A stretch of 64,000 bases of DNA from Phalacrocorax aristotelis (Eukaryota > Chordata > Aves > Suliformes > Phalacrocoracidae): NCBI RefSeq assembly GCF_949628215.1, contig NC_134276.1:7281690-7345689 (forward strand). The letters are read 5' to 3'. Of the stretch, positions 1-11,014 are shown in pieces. Every line of letters starts with the position of its first letter. The stretch's first letter is position 1. The notes below the pieces were generated by a model, which saw only the letters and a program-made list of their open reading frames with translations, searched no databases and had not been told where the DNA came from. A program made the translations under genes and the position numbers.

Positions 1-1330
1 GAAAGAAATCCCACCTCACAACGTCTACATCCTAAACAGTCATAATTGAGCAACTTAACAGGTCAAAACAGTAATATCATACAATACCTGATGCTCAGGC
101 AAATTGTTGTGTAGGGTTGTCTAGTAGTTGTGCAAGTTTCTGAGGTTGTCTTAGTCTTATTCAACATTGCAGCATTATTTACATCCCTGTTCAGCTCAGA
201 ATAAATTGACAGGTCTTTGGGCGATTTCAGTAGTCTTTGAAACAGGTTGAGGTTCAAGATGTTCTGCCAGTTTGTTTTCTAGTTTTTAGGTTTTTTCTGT
301 AGAGAAAATAATGACACACGAAATGGAAGGGTGCCTGGCAATTTTTGACAAAAAAATCCTTCCCTTTCCTGTTGGCACTGCGGGATACAGAGGCATCCCA
401 CTCTCCCTTACCTCCCTCCCAGCCAAGGAGGCAGGTTTCGGCTGCTGAGTTTCAGCTCCTGCTCTTTAACTCTCCAAGAAAAAAAAAACCTGACAGGCCA
501 AATGGCATCCCCTCTGGGATGTAGGCAGCTGTCTTGAGATGTCCCCAGGTTCTTTCTCATGTGGGGATATCACGGGGTACCTCAACGTTTTAGCTGGCTG
601 GTTGGGTAGCTCTTGGTCCTGAGCATCTACAAAGCAGCAGCACCGCATCAAATTTGGTATCTGTTGAGCTCAGTGTTCAGCAGCGTGCAGATGGGCCAGA
701 AGCAGAAGGCCTGGAGATCCTCCAGCTTGTGACCAGTTCATCTCAAGGACTTCCTAAGCCAGATGTGGTTTCTAAGTAGTAGCAGCTGTCCACAGGCTGG
801 TCTTCTGAACTTCCTGAACCCACACAAGGCCAGGTGACAAGTATTGCTCCACTACCCACTGCACGACGAACCACAGCCTTTCATTTTGATCCTGGCTCCT
901 ACAAATGTCATTCTGCACCTGTTTTATGGACCACATCCTCCTACTTTTCAACCACCTTTTCCCCCTGATGTGCCTACCCTGCATGCATGTTTAATCAATC
1001 TAAACACAGGCATCTACAGTGTAAATTCCAGCTGACCCAGGCTACAGACTGGGCCCATAGTCTGAGAGGGAGGAACACAGTAGGACTTGACTGCTCTGTT
1101 TTAGTTAGTCAATATGCAGCAAGAAGTGCCCGTTTCCCCCGGTGACTGCAAGAGAGCCGCAAAACAGGTAACTGAATAGTCTAAATCTGGGCACAGGGAC
1201 ACCCACCCGCTGTGGGACAGAGCAGCCCCACAGGCCTCCGGTCCAGCCTGTGCCGTGGTCTGACGGGAAAGCCCCCAAAATGCCACAGCCCCTGGGGGAC
1301 ATCTCCCTTCCCTCCCTTCCACGGCATCTG
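1..1330. other. Upstream flank of CREBZF, no gene recognised
   Basis: Ordinary AT/GC-mixed sequence, with only short open frames that have no recognisable domain. GC content rises towards the right as the CREBZF CpG island begins. The human gene order would put CCDC89 beyond the left edge, and nothing like it is visible here. Confidence 0.6.
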
Positions 1331-1332
1331 TG

Positions 1333-1500
1333 GGTGAGACCTCCTCGCACACGCGCAACCCCTCACAGACACTCCCCTCACTCACACACGGCCCCCTCGC
1401 ACCACCCCCAAGCACTCTTCACACACCCTCGCACCCCTCTCACAACCACCTCACACCCGCACCCCCTCACACACACCCCAGACACCCCCCTCAACACGCT
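1333..1500. repeat. C-rich degenerate minisatellite (CCCTCACAC-like) with G4 potential on the minus strand
   Basis: About 170 bases of imperfect repeats built from CCCTCACAC / CACACCC units, with almost no G on the + strand. The minus strand has four G-runs (complement of C-runs at 1456-1458, 1462-1466, 1476-1479 and 1485-1490) with loops of about 3, 9 and 5 bases, so it could fold into a G-quadruplex. It sits about 180-340 bases upstream of the CREBZF start codon, in the promoter/5' UTR zone. It keeps a frame open upstream of CREBZF, but that frame is low complexity and has no in-frame ATG. Confidence 0.7.
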
Positions 1501-1674
1501 CAAGCCGCTGCCTTCCCGCGCGCGGGCGCAGTGCGAGGCGCCCCCTCCCGTCCCGCCCCGCGTGCCGCTTCCCGTCAGGCACCGCGGCGGGGATCGCCGT
1601 CCCGCCGCCTCCCGCCCTCCCGCTCCCCTCGGGTCCCTCCCGCCCCGCCGGGCCCCTCGCCCGCCGCCGCCGCC

Positions 1675-2622
1675 ATGCGCCACAGCCTCACCCAGCTGCT
1701 GGCGGCCTCCTCCGGCGGAGCGAGCCCCTCGGGCGCCGTCTGGCCGCTGGCCGGCGCGGGGCAGGCCCCGAGAGGGCGGGATGGCGGCGGGGAGAGGGAT
1801 GCGGGCCCCGCGCGGCCCAAGCAGCAGCCGCCGGCGCGGCGGGAGGCGGGCGCCTTGGAGCCGCGGCGGCAGGAGAAGGACGCGGAGGCGCCCGGCGGCC
1901 CGCTGGAGGTGTGGGAGCAAGAGGACTGGTTCCCGGGGCTGGAGCTGGGAGACCTGCTGGAGGCGGCCCGGCCGGACTGGGACCTGGACGCGGAGCTGAG
2001 CGGCTGCTTCTGCGGGGAACCGGAGCCGCCGCCCCCGCCGGGCCAGGGCCAGCGGCCGGCGGCGCCCGGGCGGAGGAGCGGCGGGGCCGGCAGCCGGCTG
2101 AAGGCGGCGGCGGCGGCGCGGCTGAACCGGCTGAAGAAGAAGCAGTACGTGCTGGGGCTGGAGAGCCGCCTGCAGGGCCTGGCTGCTGAGAACCGGCAGC
2201 TGCGGGACCGCAACCGCGGCCTGAGCCGCCGCCTGCGAGAGCTGGAGCGGGAGAGCAGCTACCTGCGGGCCGTGCTGGCGAACCAGAGCGCTCTGGGGCA
2301 GCTCCTGAGCCGCCTAGCCGGGATCCGCGCCGGCGGGCTGCACCTCGGCACCAGCCTCTTCAGGGACACGGGCAGCCCCCGCCGCCACCACCACCACCAC
2401 CACCAGCAGCAGCAGCACCTCCAGCCCGCCGGCGAGAGCAGCGACCACGACTACGCCCTGCCCAGCTCCCGGCCTCCCGGCCTGGAGGAGGCGGCGGCGG
2501 TGGGGAGGGAGGAGGAGTGGGCGGCCCCCGGCGGGATCTGCCTCCACGTGGACCGGGATCAGGTGTCGGTGGAGTTCTGCTCCATCTGCGCTCGGCGAGC
2601 AGCGGCCGCCTTCAAAATGTAG
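1675..2622 (+). CDS. CREBZF: CREBZF (Zhangfei / SMILE), bZIP transcriptional co-regulator
   Basis: A single-exon gene of 315 codons. The start is chosen at the ATG preceded by repeated GCC (Kozak-like), because the product then begins [12 protein letters not shown], as in mammalian CREBZF. CREBZF is a nuclear bZIP protein that binds HCF-1, other bZIP factors and nuclear receptors, mostly as a co-repressor, and is known for weak or no DNA binding as a homodimer. Visible parts: an alanine/basic stretch at 143-157 (ARLNRLKKK at 148-156); a leucine zipper with perfect heptads at L162, L169, L176, L183, L190 and L197; LXXLL motifs at 5-9 (LTQLL), 91-95 (LGDLL) and 207-211 (LGQLL); the HCF-binding motif DHDY at 257-260; and the conserved tail ending in [20 protein letters not shown] His6-Gln4 tract lies at about 236-247. 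The only methionines are M1 and M315. Slightly shorter than human (354 aa). Confidence 0.97.
   Translation: MRHSLTQLLAASSGGASPSGAVWPLAGAGQAPRGRDGGGERDAGPARPKQQPPARREAGALEPRRQEKDAEAPGGPLEVWEQEDWFPGLELGDLLEAARPDWDLDAELSGCFCGEPEPPPPPGQGQRPAAPGRRSGGAGSRLKAAAAARLNRLKKKQYVLGLESRLQGLAAENRQLRDRNRGLSRRLRELERESSYLRAVLANQSALGQLLSRLAGIRAGGLHLGTSLFRDTGSPRRHHHHHHQQQQHLQPAGESSDHDYALPSSRPPGLEEAAAVGREEEWAAPGGICLHVDRDQVSVEFCSICARRAAAAFKM
2386..2418 (+). repeat. Coding CAC/CAG triplet repeat in CREBZF (His6-Gln4)
   Basis: Six CAC codons run straight into four CAG codons between the zipper region and the DHDY HCF-binding motif. Such pure triplet runs are prone to length change. It appears to be an insertion relative to human CREBZF, where the corresponding spacer is short; that comparison is from memory. 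Confidence 0.85.
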
Positions 2623-5600
2623 GGTCAAGTACCTGCTGCAAGTACTCGTGGGGTTCTCGCCCCTAAGGGGCCTCGCGTCGTGGCGGAGGAAGCAGGCGAT
2701 GGTGCGGAGGAAAAGAATAAATACAGTGGCGATGGGGTGGTATCGGGGGAGATGCAGAGGAGGGGATCCTGGCACCTAAGTGGCCAGGGTAACAAAAAAA
2801 CAAAACAAAACAAAATCTCTCGAACGGCACGTTGGGAGCCAGATGGTGGCCTTGGTCAAAGGTCGTGTAAATCTGGCGCGTGGACGGTAGTGGTCTGAGC
2901 CTGTCTGGCGTAAGTCGTGCAGAGCTGTGTACAGCAGTGCGGTAATTATCGTGCAAACTGACACGCGCGTATACACGCGGAGGTGCCGCCAGAGCCCGTT
3001 TGCAGCACTTGGGTGGAAAGATCATGCCGACCTGACGCATGAAGGTGTGCTCGGTTCCGCTTCACAGTTGCCAGTAAAGATAACCCTGACTACCCGGTCT
3101 TGAGTCAGATAATGTCTAGCCTGCTTATCCTGAGGAGCCGAAAATGCTTGCTTAGAAAACCAAACCAAAAGCTTCATTAAGACATCGTCACTGGACAGAC
3201 TTAAGAAAATAGTAATGATCGGCAAAAGAAAGCATGCATATAAAAATTGTACTGCATCTCAGTTATACATTACTATTAAAACCTCTCTGACAGTTTCTCT
3301 TTTAGGTGCTTGCCCTGCCAGGCTCCGTTGTGTAGGGGTTAAAGAACAGTCGTTTTCCACCTCGCAACCTGGTAAGGATCAATATATTCCCATAATGCGG
3401 TATCAGACAGCTTGCTTTGCTTATGCCAGTCTGTTGTAATGACTGGTTCAGGAAATGATTTCTCTGGTCCTTGGCCTACTCTGCCAAAATGTTTCTAGCT
3501 CTGGATGATAACTACTAGTGAAAATTACAATCACGTCATTCTGATTAGCTGTTTTCCAATTTTCCTTTTTAAAATGAATGTGCACATGGTAGCCAATACT
3601 CGAGCTACATTTTGAATTAAAAAATAAATCTTTATGCCATTTGAAATGGGAATTTTCTATTAAACTATCTCATGAACTGGAAAGGGAAAATATGCTAATA
3701 AGGGGATGTGACATTTACAGCCTTTTATCATAGGGGACTGTCCCAAAAGTGTAAGTAAATTGCTTTTTAAATGGGAAAAGAAAAAAAAAAAAATTTGTGA
3801 CCTGTCGGTTTAAAATACTGTCTAGTGTTAGGGATGCACGGTACCTTTAAAAAGTCCTTCTCTAGCTTGCTCTAATTCATGATGCGGAGTTTTGCCCGAT
3901 TAAACAGAACCTGAACGCTGGTTCTATCTGTACAGCGGAATCCTAATGTAGAGGAGTCACTTTTTTGCATGGACCTCTAACGAGAATTGCGGTTTGAAGA
4001 ATGCAGTGCATCGAAGTAACTCTTACTTTAGCTTCCCATGAGTAAATCTCTGTGCCCGTGTGCACTGAAATTCCTGTTACTTCCAAGTCGCTTTAAATTT
4101 GAAAGATATTGCATGTATATGCATGTGCTTAATTTTTACTGTAGAGTTCTTAATTTAGCCTCTAACAGTATCCAGAAATCTATAACTTCATATAATTAAG
4201 CACAGTTTGGAGATGAGCAAATATGTATCTTGAGGCTAATGATTTGAAAAACACTCCATAATTAACTGAGATAGGAGGAAGAATAGTTTGACAAACAATA
4301 GCGTGTGTTTTCTTGTACTAGTCAGTGTTTCTCCCTATCACAAAAGACGAGTGGGTTGTTTTTTCAGTTGTATTATAATGTTTAGGTTCTTTATATGTAT
4401 GTCAGGTGGGGGAAGAAGGATTGTGAAAATGATAATATGTAAAGTGAGGTTTCACAAAGAATAGACTTTCCTAAAACAGTTTCATTTATTAACTTCTTTA
4501 AAAAAAAAAATCTATTTAGTGTTTCTGAAGTCTTGTTTCTTAAAGCCTTAAATTTTGTGTTTAAGGCTAAGTAGAGGGTGAAAGCGTTTGCTCCCAATCA
4601 TTTGCTTTATTGGTGCTAGACCCTATCATGTGTCCATCAGTATAAAAGGAGTTTGATTTTTCTTTGTGAAACATCACTGTATGATGAAGTATATGTGTAT
4701 TTAGCATCCTTGTTTTTCTTTATGCTAAAGTGGATTCAGCTGTGTTGGGGCAGAAGAGACGGGACCAGCTGCTGGCCACATTTCCTGCTTTATTTTAAAA
4801 GGTAGTATAAGAAATGAGAGTAAAGAGGTAACAGGGCTTTTGCTGTCTTTGGTTAAAAAAAAAAAAAAAAGGTTGAATGCTGGGATCATTTACTGTCATC
4901 CAAGATGTTTTTTTTTAAAGACAATATCCTATCAAACAGGTTTTACTCCAGTGGATGCAGAATTCCATCTGCTCAGGGTATATTGCCAGCACAAAAGAGA
5001 CTTAGTGGGGTATGTGTTACCCTGCACCTCTTGTGGTGGCATCGGCGGGACTGGTCTTGTAATTGATGGGTTATACCCGTGCCACAGGAATCAGAGGTAA
5101 CCATCGAGACCTGTACTGACTGATACGCAAAATGGAAATATTTGAGTTAGAGTCAACGTAGGCTCAATCTGCCTAGCTCAGACTTCACAAACATGCTTTA
5201 TTTTGAAGTTTTAACATGCTTGATGAAAAGAGAAACACTAATGTAGCAAGTATGAGATGATACAATGGCATTTTTAGTTACTTCAGCATAGAAGTGTGTT
5301 TTAAGTTAAGTATGCATTCTTTCTTTTTGCATCACTGCTAAACGGTAGAGGTCAGGACTTAGTGCTGGTCTCTGTTGTGAACCTGCACATCACTCTAGTC
5401 ATGAAACTACCTGTGAGCTGTGTCTGAGAGCAGCTGATTTTCTGCCATGCAAAACGATGTATACCGGTACAAGAACACGGTCGAGTCCCAAGAAAGTAAG
5501 TGGCTGCAGGCATTTCTAGTGCCTACTGAATCATATTTAAACCAAATAGAGGGGAGGAAGTTATTTGAAATTCTAACCGACTGTACTATCTGTATGGTGT

Positions 5601-5740
5601 ATTATTAATGTAGCTTTTTGAAGTGGAAGCCTTGAAATGACATAACTTAATACTTGAAAAATATATTGTAAATGTTTCTTTGTAATTATGTGCCATCCAG
5701 ATAAGAATACAATATCATAATAAAATCAAACTTGTTGATC
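2623..5740 (+). other. CREBZF: Probable CREBZF 3' UTR with alternative polyadenylation signals
   Basis: Sequence downstream of the CREBZF stop with no supported gene. AATAAA hexamers on the + strand occur at 2716-2721 (94 bases after the stop), 3623-3628 and 5719-5724, the last followed by a T/G-rich stretch suitable for cleavage. Mammalian CREBZF mRNAs have long 3' UTRs, so an extended UTR to about 5.74 kb is plausible, but transcript evidence is needed to say which site is used. Confidence 0.45.
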
Positions 5741-8530
5741 TTTCAGTTTATGGGCTCCAATGTTTTGTCATCTTTTTCTTCTCATCGATGCCTGGCTTTA
5801 ATTGAGTGGTTCCTGACACAAATGGGGAAAACAGAAAGGGGGAAATGCTGTTGCTGCCATCTGTGTGGGTCGTCTGTTGGAAACAGGATGAAATGGAGCA
5901 GGGTATCCAGGAGAAATGTTGTTACTCATCTGTCTTTCAAGTTAAGTTTGTGGTGAGGGCCAAACGAGGGCTTTATTCCATGAACTGAAGATAAGGAGTT
6001 GTACTTATGAGAATCACTACTCCTTGTATTTTACAGTTGTTTTTCTTTCTCAATATTTTATTAATGTGGCTGTGTTTGACCAATAAGCCATGGAGGAATG
6101 GAGCACTTACATAAACGCTTCCGTGGCCTATTGGCATCTTCCTCCTCTCTGTCCTGTTTTTAGGTTCTGAAGTTTGACACCTAATCAATAACATGCTGTT
6201 AAACCATAATCTTCCATCAGATTATTTCCACGCTCAGCACTGCAGTGACTGTAACAAAAGGCTTGAGGGTACTGAAAGGACAGCACGTTTTTAGAGCTCC
6301 AGAGCGAGCCATGCACTGTACTCTCTGATTTTGCTTAATCTTAAATGCCTTATTTGTAGAGAGCAGTTTAAAACAGCCTGCTGGCTTTCCAGCATCCCGG
6401 TGTTCTAGTGAAAATAGTCTGCAGCTTGATGAAAAGGAACATTTAAAAAAATGCTTAAAAATGTAATAGCATACTGGCATGCTCTGCCTTTTTGGCCTCC
6501 AGTTGTACAAAATACCCTGTTCAGCATTGAAATCTGTGTTAAACTACGTACCACAGAACCGAGTGCCATCAGTGTTAAACTGCACGGCCCTGCTACTTCT
6601 GTTTCCAGTATTCCTCCACCCCACAGCAGCCTGAAGACTGTTCAGTATTAAAGTAAGAAACAATTTCATGTTCAGTTCTCTGTTAGTCCTTTACAGTCTG
6701 ATTCCAGTGCTGTGACTCTTAGTAGCACTCTAAATTAACTTCTTTTTCTTTCCTCTGAAGAGCTAGCAGCGTCTGGGAGGAAAAAACAAATCTGCGTTCT
6801 GCCATCGCTAGCTGCCTGGAGAGGTGATATCGAAGGAAGCACTGGGAACCATATTCCAACACTTGGCATCTCTTGGTACTTCCAGATTATCAGATTTCTC
6901 ATGCCACTTGTCAAAACCGTAATCGGTTTTCCCTGTGAAACACAGATCTTCTGCAAAACACAAAGGCCTTTTGTAAATTTACCGTTTTTTTTAAAAAACT
7001 TGTGCTCTCTAGGGCTTGTAGTTGAAGAGGTTTTCTGCTAGAATCAACAGTGCTGTTTAGAGGGTTGTATTGCTGTTAGTCAGGCTGTAAATGCCTCAGG
7101 GATATATTAGGTACGGGGGTTGTTCAAATGGGCTGTGTTTAAAGAACACCCTGTGTAAAACTGTACATCGACAGTAGCTGATCCTACAGTTTTTCACCCG
7201 GTTTAAGTGGGATATGCAGGTTTGGGGAAATAATCCTGCCTTCGCTCATTAGCAGGATGCCAGGAGCTGGACTAGGGCAGGTGCAGGGGTGAGATGGGCA
7301 TCATTTGCAGGGAACTGTGGAATACACTGTAATGTTGAGATTCGGCATCAAAAATGGTCCGTAGAGAAGATAAAATTAGTGCTTTTTTAGTATTTCTGTT
7401 GATTCCTACCTAGAGGCAGTTTCTCAGCATTCTTTTGGGAGCAGTTCAGACTTGGAGCAGTCAAAACTCGCATCACTGTAGGTTATGTTAGACACGTGCG
7501 TTCTTCTAAGAACACAATAAAAACTGTGATAGGTGCTCTGCAGCTGGCTTGTTTCTGCTAAAACGGCAAAGAAAGGATACAACTCAACCCTGTTCTGACT
7601 CACATTTTCAAAGAGGGCGGCAGGGGTTTGTTACAGTTGGTGGGATGCCAAGAACCGGTTAAAGCTTGTCCTGTGACAACTTGAGGTACGTTGTACCCCG
7701 CGGATGAAATGGGGAAGGGAAGGAACATTCCCAGATTTCCGTGAGGGTGTTCCTTCGCACACGTACATGCCAGAACTGACAGCATCCTGGTATTCTGCTG
7801 AATTCTGAAACCATTCCAGCCTTTAACTTACTTTTGAGAACTCTTTTTTTCCCCAGTTGTTTAAGGAAAAGTACACAGGGTACAGCTGAAAAGTTTCCTT
7901 TTTGATAACCACACCCACTTTCTTGCCCAAGGAGTATGTAGCTGACCTTGGATGTGACCAATGTGGAACACTCAAAATACATATTTGCAATTTGCACATT
8001 CACCAGTTGTGCTGGGAAAGAATATTGGTCTTTGCAACTTATTAAAAACATGGAGGAATGTGTTGGGTTTTTTTTCTTGTTACATACGATCTTTGCCTTT
8101 CACCCACAGAAACTGATATTTTAAAAAAAATGTGTTTTAGCCAATCAGACCATTCACTATCAGAGGATGCATTGTCATCATGGAGAACAATTACCACCCG
8201 AATTGATACCAGAATGAAAATAGTATGTGGAATGGAAGATGGTTTTGAATCTCATACTTAAAAAAGCACTAGGATGTGTTTACAGTTTAACTATATCTTG
8301 TTAAACACAGTAACAGCCACTGAGCCTTCATTTTTGTTCTTAAAGATGCTATTGCAAAGTGATAGCTTTATGTTATGTTTTTATTATCACAGGTAAGTGG
8401 TTCCGTTGGTTAAAGTCTGATGACATCTGGAGATACCATAATTCACTGTCTTGTAAAACACTTGCCCTGTGACAAGCTCTAAAGTGGGGGTGATGAAGGT
8501 AAAGCCAAGACGGCTGTTTAGAACCATAAA
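5741..8530. other. Intergenic sequence between convergent CREBZF and TMEM126A
   Basis: AT-rich sequence with only short open frames and no recognised gene. Another + strand AATAAA at 7516-7521 could be a more distal CREBZF polyadenylation signal. I see no RNA gene here. Confidence 0.5.
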
Positions 8531-9506
8531 ATAGAATCACAGAATCATTAAGGTTGGAAAAGACCTCTAGGATCATCAAGTCCAACCCCCAACCCAACAC
8601 TACCATGTCTCCTAAACCATGCCCTCAAGTGCCACGTCTACACGGTTTCTGAACACCCCCAGGGATGGTGACTCCACCACCTCCCTGGGCAGGCTGTGCC
8701 AATGCCTGACCACTCTTTCAGTAAAGACATTTTGCCTAATACCTAATTTAAACTTCCCCTGACACAGCCTGAGGCCATTTCTTCTCATCCTATCACCAGT
8801 GACCTGGGAGAAGAGACCAACTCCCACCTTGCTACAACCTCCTTCAGGCAGTTGCAGAGAGCGATAACGTCTCCCCTCAGCCTCTTCTTCTCCAGGCTAA
8901 ACACCCCCAGCTCCCTCAGCCGCTCCCAATCACACTTGTTCTCCAGACCCTTCACCAGCTTGGTTGCCCTTCTCTGGACACGCTCCAGCACCTCAATGTC
9001 CTTCTTGTAACGAGGGGCCCAAAACTAAACACAGTACTCGAGGTGCGGCCTCAGCAGTGCCGAGCACAGGGGCACCATCCCTGCCCGGCTCCTGCTGGCC
9101 ACACTATTGCTGACACAAGCCCGGGGGCTGTTGGCCTCCTTGGCCACCTGGGCACTGCTGGCTCATGTGCAGCAGGCTGTCAGCCAGCACCCCCAGGGCC
9201 TTCTCTGCTGGGAAACTTTCCAGCCACTCCTCCCCAAGCCTGTAGCGTTGCCTGGGGTTGTTGTGACCCAAGGGCAGGACCCGGCACTTGGCCTTGTTAA
9301 ACCTCATACAATTGGCCTCAGCCCATCGATCCAGCCTGTCCAGGTCCCTCTGCAGAGCCTTCCTGCCCTCGAGCAGATCGACACTCCCATGTAATTTGGT
9401 GTCATCAGCAAACTTACTGAGGTCGCACTCAATGCCCTCATCCAGATCATTGATAAAGATATTAAACAAGACTGGCCCCAACACTGAGCCCTGGGGGACA
9501 CCACAG
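8531..9506 (-). mobile_element. CR1 LINE, 5'-truncated, antisense
   Basis: Reading on the minus strand, this is the 3' part of an avian CR1 retrotransposon. It has a reverse-transcriptase tail with the FADDTK active-site motif (frame within 9104-9484, starting at [12 protein letters not shown]), then the conserved CR1 3' region and a terminus ending in the ATTCTATG-type motif at 8531. CR1 elements have no poly(A) tail and are usually truncated at the 5' end, as here. The open frame is interrupted, so it is inactive. Confidence 0.93.
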
Positions 9507-10764
9507 GTTTAGATGCAAGCCATTATCAGAACACCACAGGATACAGCAATACTTTGAATTAAGGAATTTTACAGAACAACCGTTGCAGAGGTAGTCCGTC
9601 TTTGCTGCTTTCCAGTACGAATCATGCCGCTACTGCGGGTTATAGAAAAATAGAATGCCCGATCTTCCTGTTGTAAGAACGAATTTGTAAGGAAAAAGTA
9701 GATAAACATTATAAAACTCTAATACATATTTTAGCAGTGTTAAAGCATACATTTTAAACCAATTCAATTAAAGGTCTCAATGCTGAATTCTTAATTCTTA
9801 TTAATATTTCCATCTGCATCTCTGGGGATACTAGAATGTTACTGAAGCATACACAGTTGCTGAGCGTTAATTGTATGGGCTTTACGGTTAAGACTGTGCA
9901 TCAGATTGAGATGATTGGTTCTGTAGCAAAAAGTAAATCCTGATTTAGTTCTCAAACTGCAGAATACACTGAAGATATCTCACGCAGTAGGAAAATTAGC
10001 AGTATGTATTGCTCTGGAACATACAGTCACCAGTGTGAAGACAAGCCTGACACATAAACGAATTGCTCTGGACTGCTAATCTTAAAAACTAGAGATAGCC
10101 GAGATATCCCAGTAACAGCACTAGCCACTTGAGGCCCCTCACCAGTTCCTTGCTTCAGGAAAAAACTGATTTCAAGGCAAACTGGTTGCAAGGACAAAGT
10201 TTGTTCTGGCTAGGCTTTTTTTTGGTCACGATAGACATCCTGTGAAGTCTGACACGAGTGTGACTCCTGATTGTTCTGTGATAATAAGTGTTCTCTAGAG
10301 TGACCCTTGTAACAGCCTGGACAGGGTAATCTTGTGACAGAAATTCTGTGCTAGCTGAATGGAGGAAGGTTCAGGGAGAAAAATACTCAGGTTTTCAGGA
10401 ATCTCTAGAAAAACCTTGCCTTGATTCCCACCCCACCCCCACCCATTTTTTTTTTTAAATCACCCTGGTTTGCATTATAAAGAAAAACCCTTTTTCCAGT
10501 AATACTCATTTATACAGCTTCTAAAAGCTGTAGCATCACCTTATAGCCAAACACTAAGCAGGCAATATGAATGCTTTTTTCCCCCCATTTCCAAAGAAAA
10601 AACCACCTGTCTCCATAGAGCCGTCACTCAGGTGTATACGCTACACGGGACATAATGAAGAACTTAACTTGCATTTAAGTTCAGAACTGAAAAGAATGCC
10701 AGTGCAGAATCTTAACTTCGGTTTTCTATTAAAAAAAGGCAGCACGCAACAACTTCTTCCTTTG
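9507..10764. other. Intergenic, no gene recognised
   Basis: AT-rich sequence between the CR1 copy and the 3' end of TMEM126A. Short A/T tracts only, and no open frame that looks coding. Confidence 0.55.
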
Positions 10765-10770
10765 TTTATT
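10765..10770 (-). terminator. TMEM126A: TMEM126A polyadenylation signal AATAAA
   Basis: A canonical AATAAA on the minus strand (TTTATT on +), 40 bases beyond the TMEM126A stop codon. It gives a very short 3' UTR ending near 10745. Confidence 0.75.
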
Positions 10771-10809
10771 ATGGTTACTTATCCAAGGCAATTGGAAAGT
10801 TGCTTAACT

Positions 10810-11014
10810 TCATGCTTCTAATTCCTCAGGATCCCTGCTAGCGCTCATCTGCTGCAGTATTTTGGCATATATTCCGTGATGTTTAGTGGCAAGATATAAT
10901 CCAGTTAGAACCTGTATAAGTACACCCAAACCCATCTTTCTAAAGACAGGCTGAGCAACTGTGAGCCAGAAGCGTGAGAGATTTTCTTTCCCTGGCAAGG
11001 GAGATGAAGAATAC
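10810..11014 (-). CDS. TMEM126A: TMEM126A last coding exon
   Basis: The acceptor is after TTGTCTAG at 11015. The first base completes an Arg codon begun in the previous exon, giving R-YSSSPLPGKENLSRFW, then AQPVFRKM and a C-terminal hydrophobic segment. It ends E-A-stop (TGA at 10812-10810). The region matches the mammalian block containing KPVFRKM. Confidence 0.93.

Larger units (their letters stand above)
1500..2700. promoter_or_regulatory. CpG island over the CREBZF 5' end and coding exon
   Basis: Very GC-rich with dense CpG from about 1.5 kb to just beyond the stop codon, in sharp contrast with the AT-rich sequence after 3 kb. This is the usual pattern for a vertebrate housekeeping promoter covering a short intronless gene. 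I could not fix a transcription start site by eye. Confidence 0.7.

Noticed and set aside
1330-1674. In-frame open extension upstream of the CREBZF start
   Set aside because: No in-frame ATG; the sequence is the C-rich minisatellite and promoter, and the conserved N-terminus MRHSLT begins at 1675.
1378-2213. Long open frames antisense to CREBZF (around 1378-1920, 1575-2213)
   Set aside because: They are composition effects of very GC-rich coding sequence, with low-complexity Arg/Gly/Ala/Pro translations and no domain.
5019-5098. A + strand peptide TGLVIDGLYP (5050-5079) resembling the GLVIGGLYP signature of mammalian TMEM126A
   Set aside because: The genuine exon with this signature (AVVGGLYPVLL) was found on the minus strand at 11651-11765. 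The + strand match is short, its surroundings do not continue the family sequence, and there are no splice or retrocopy hallmarks. Probably coincidence.
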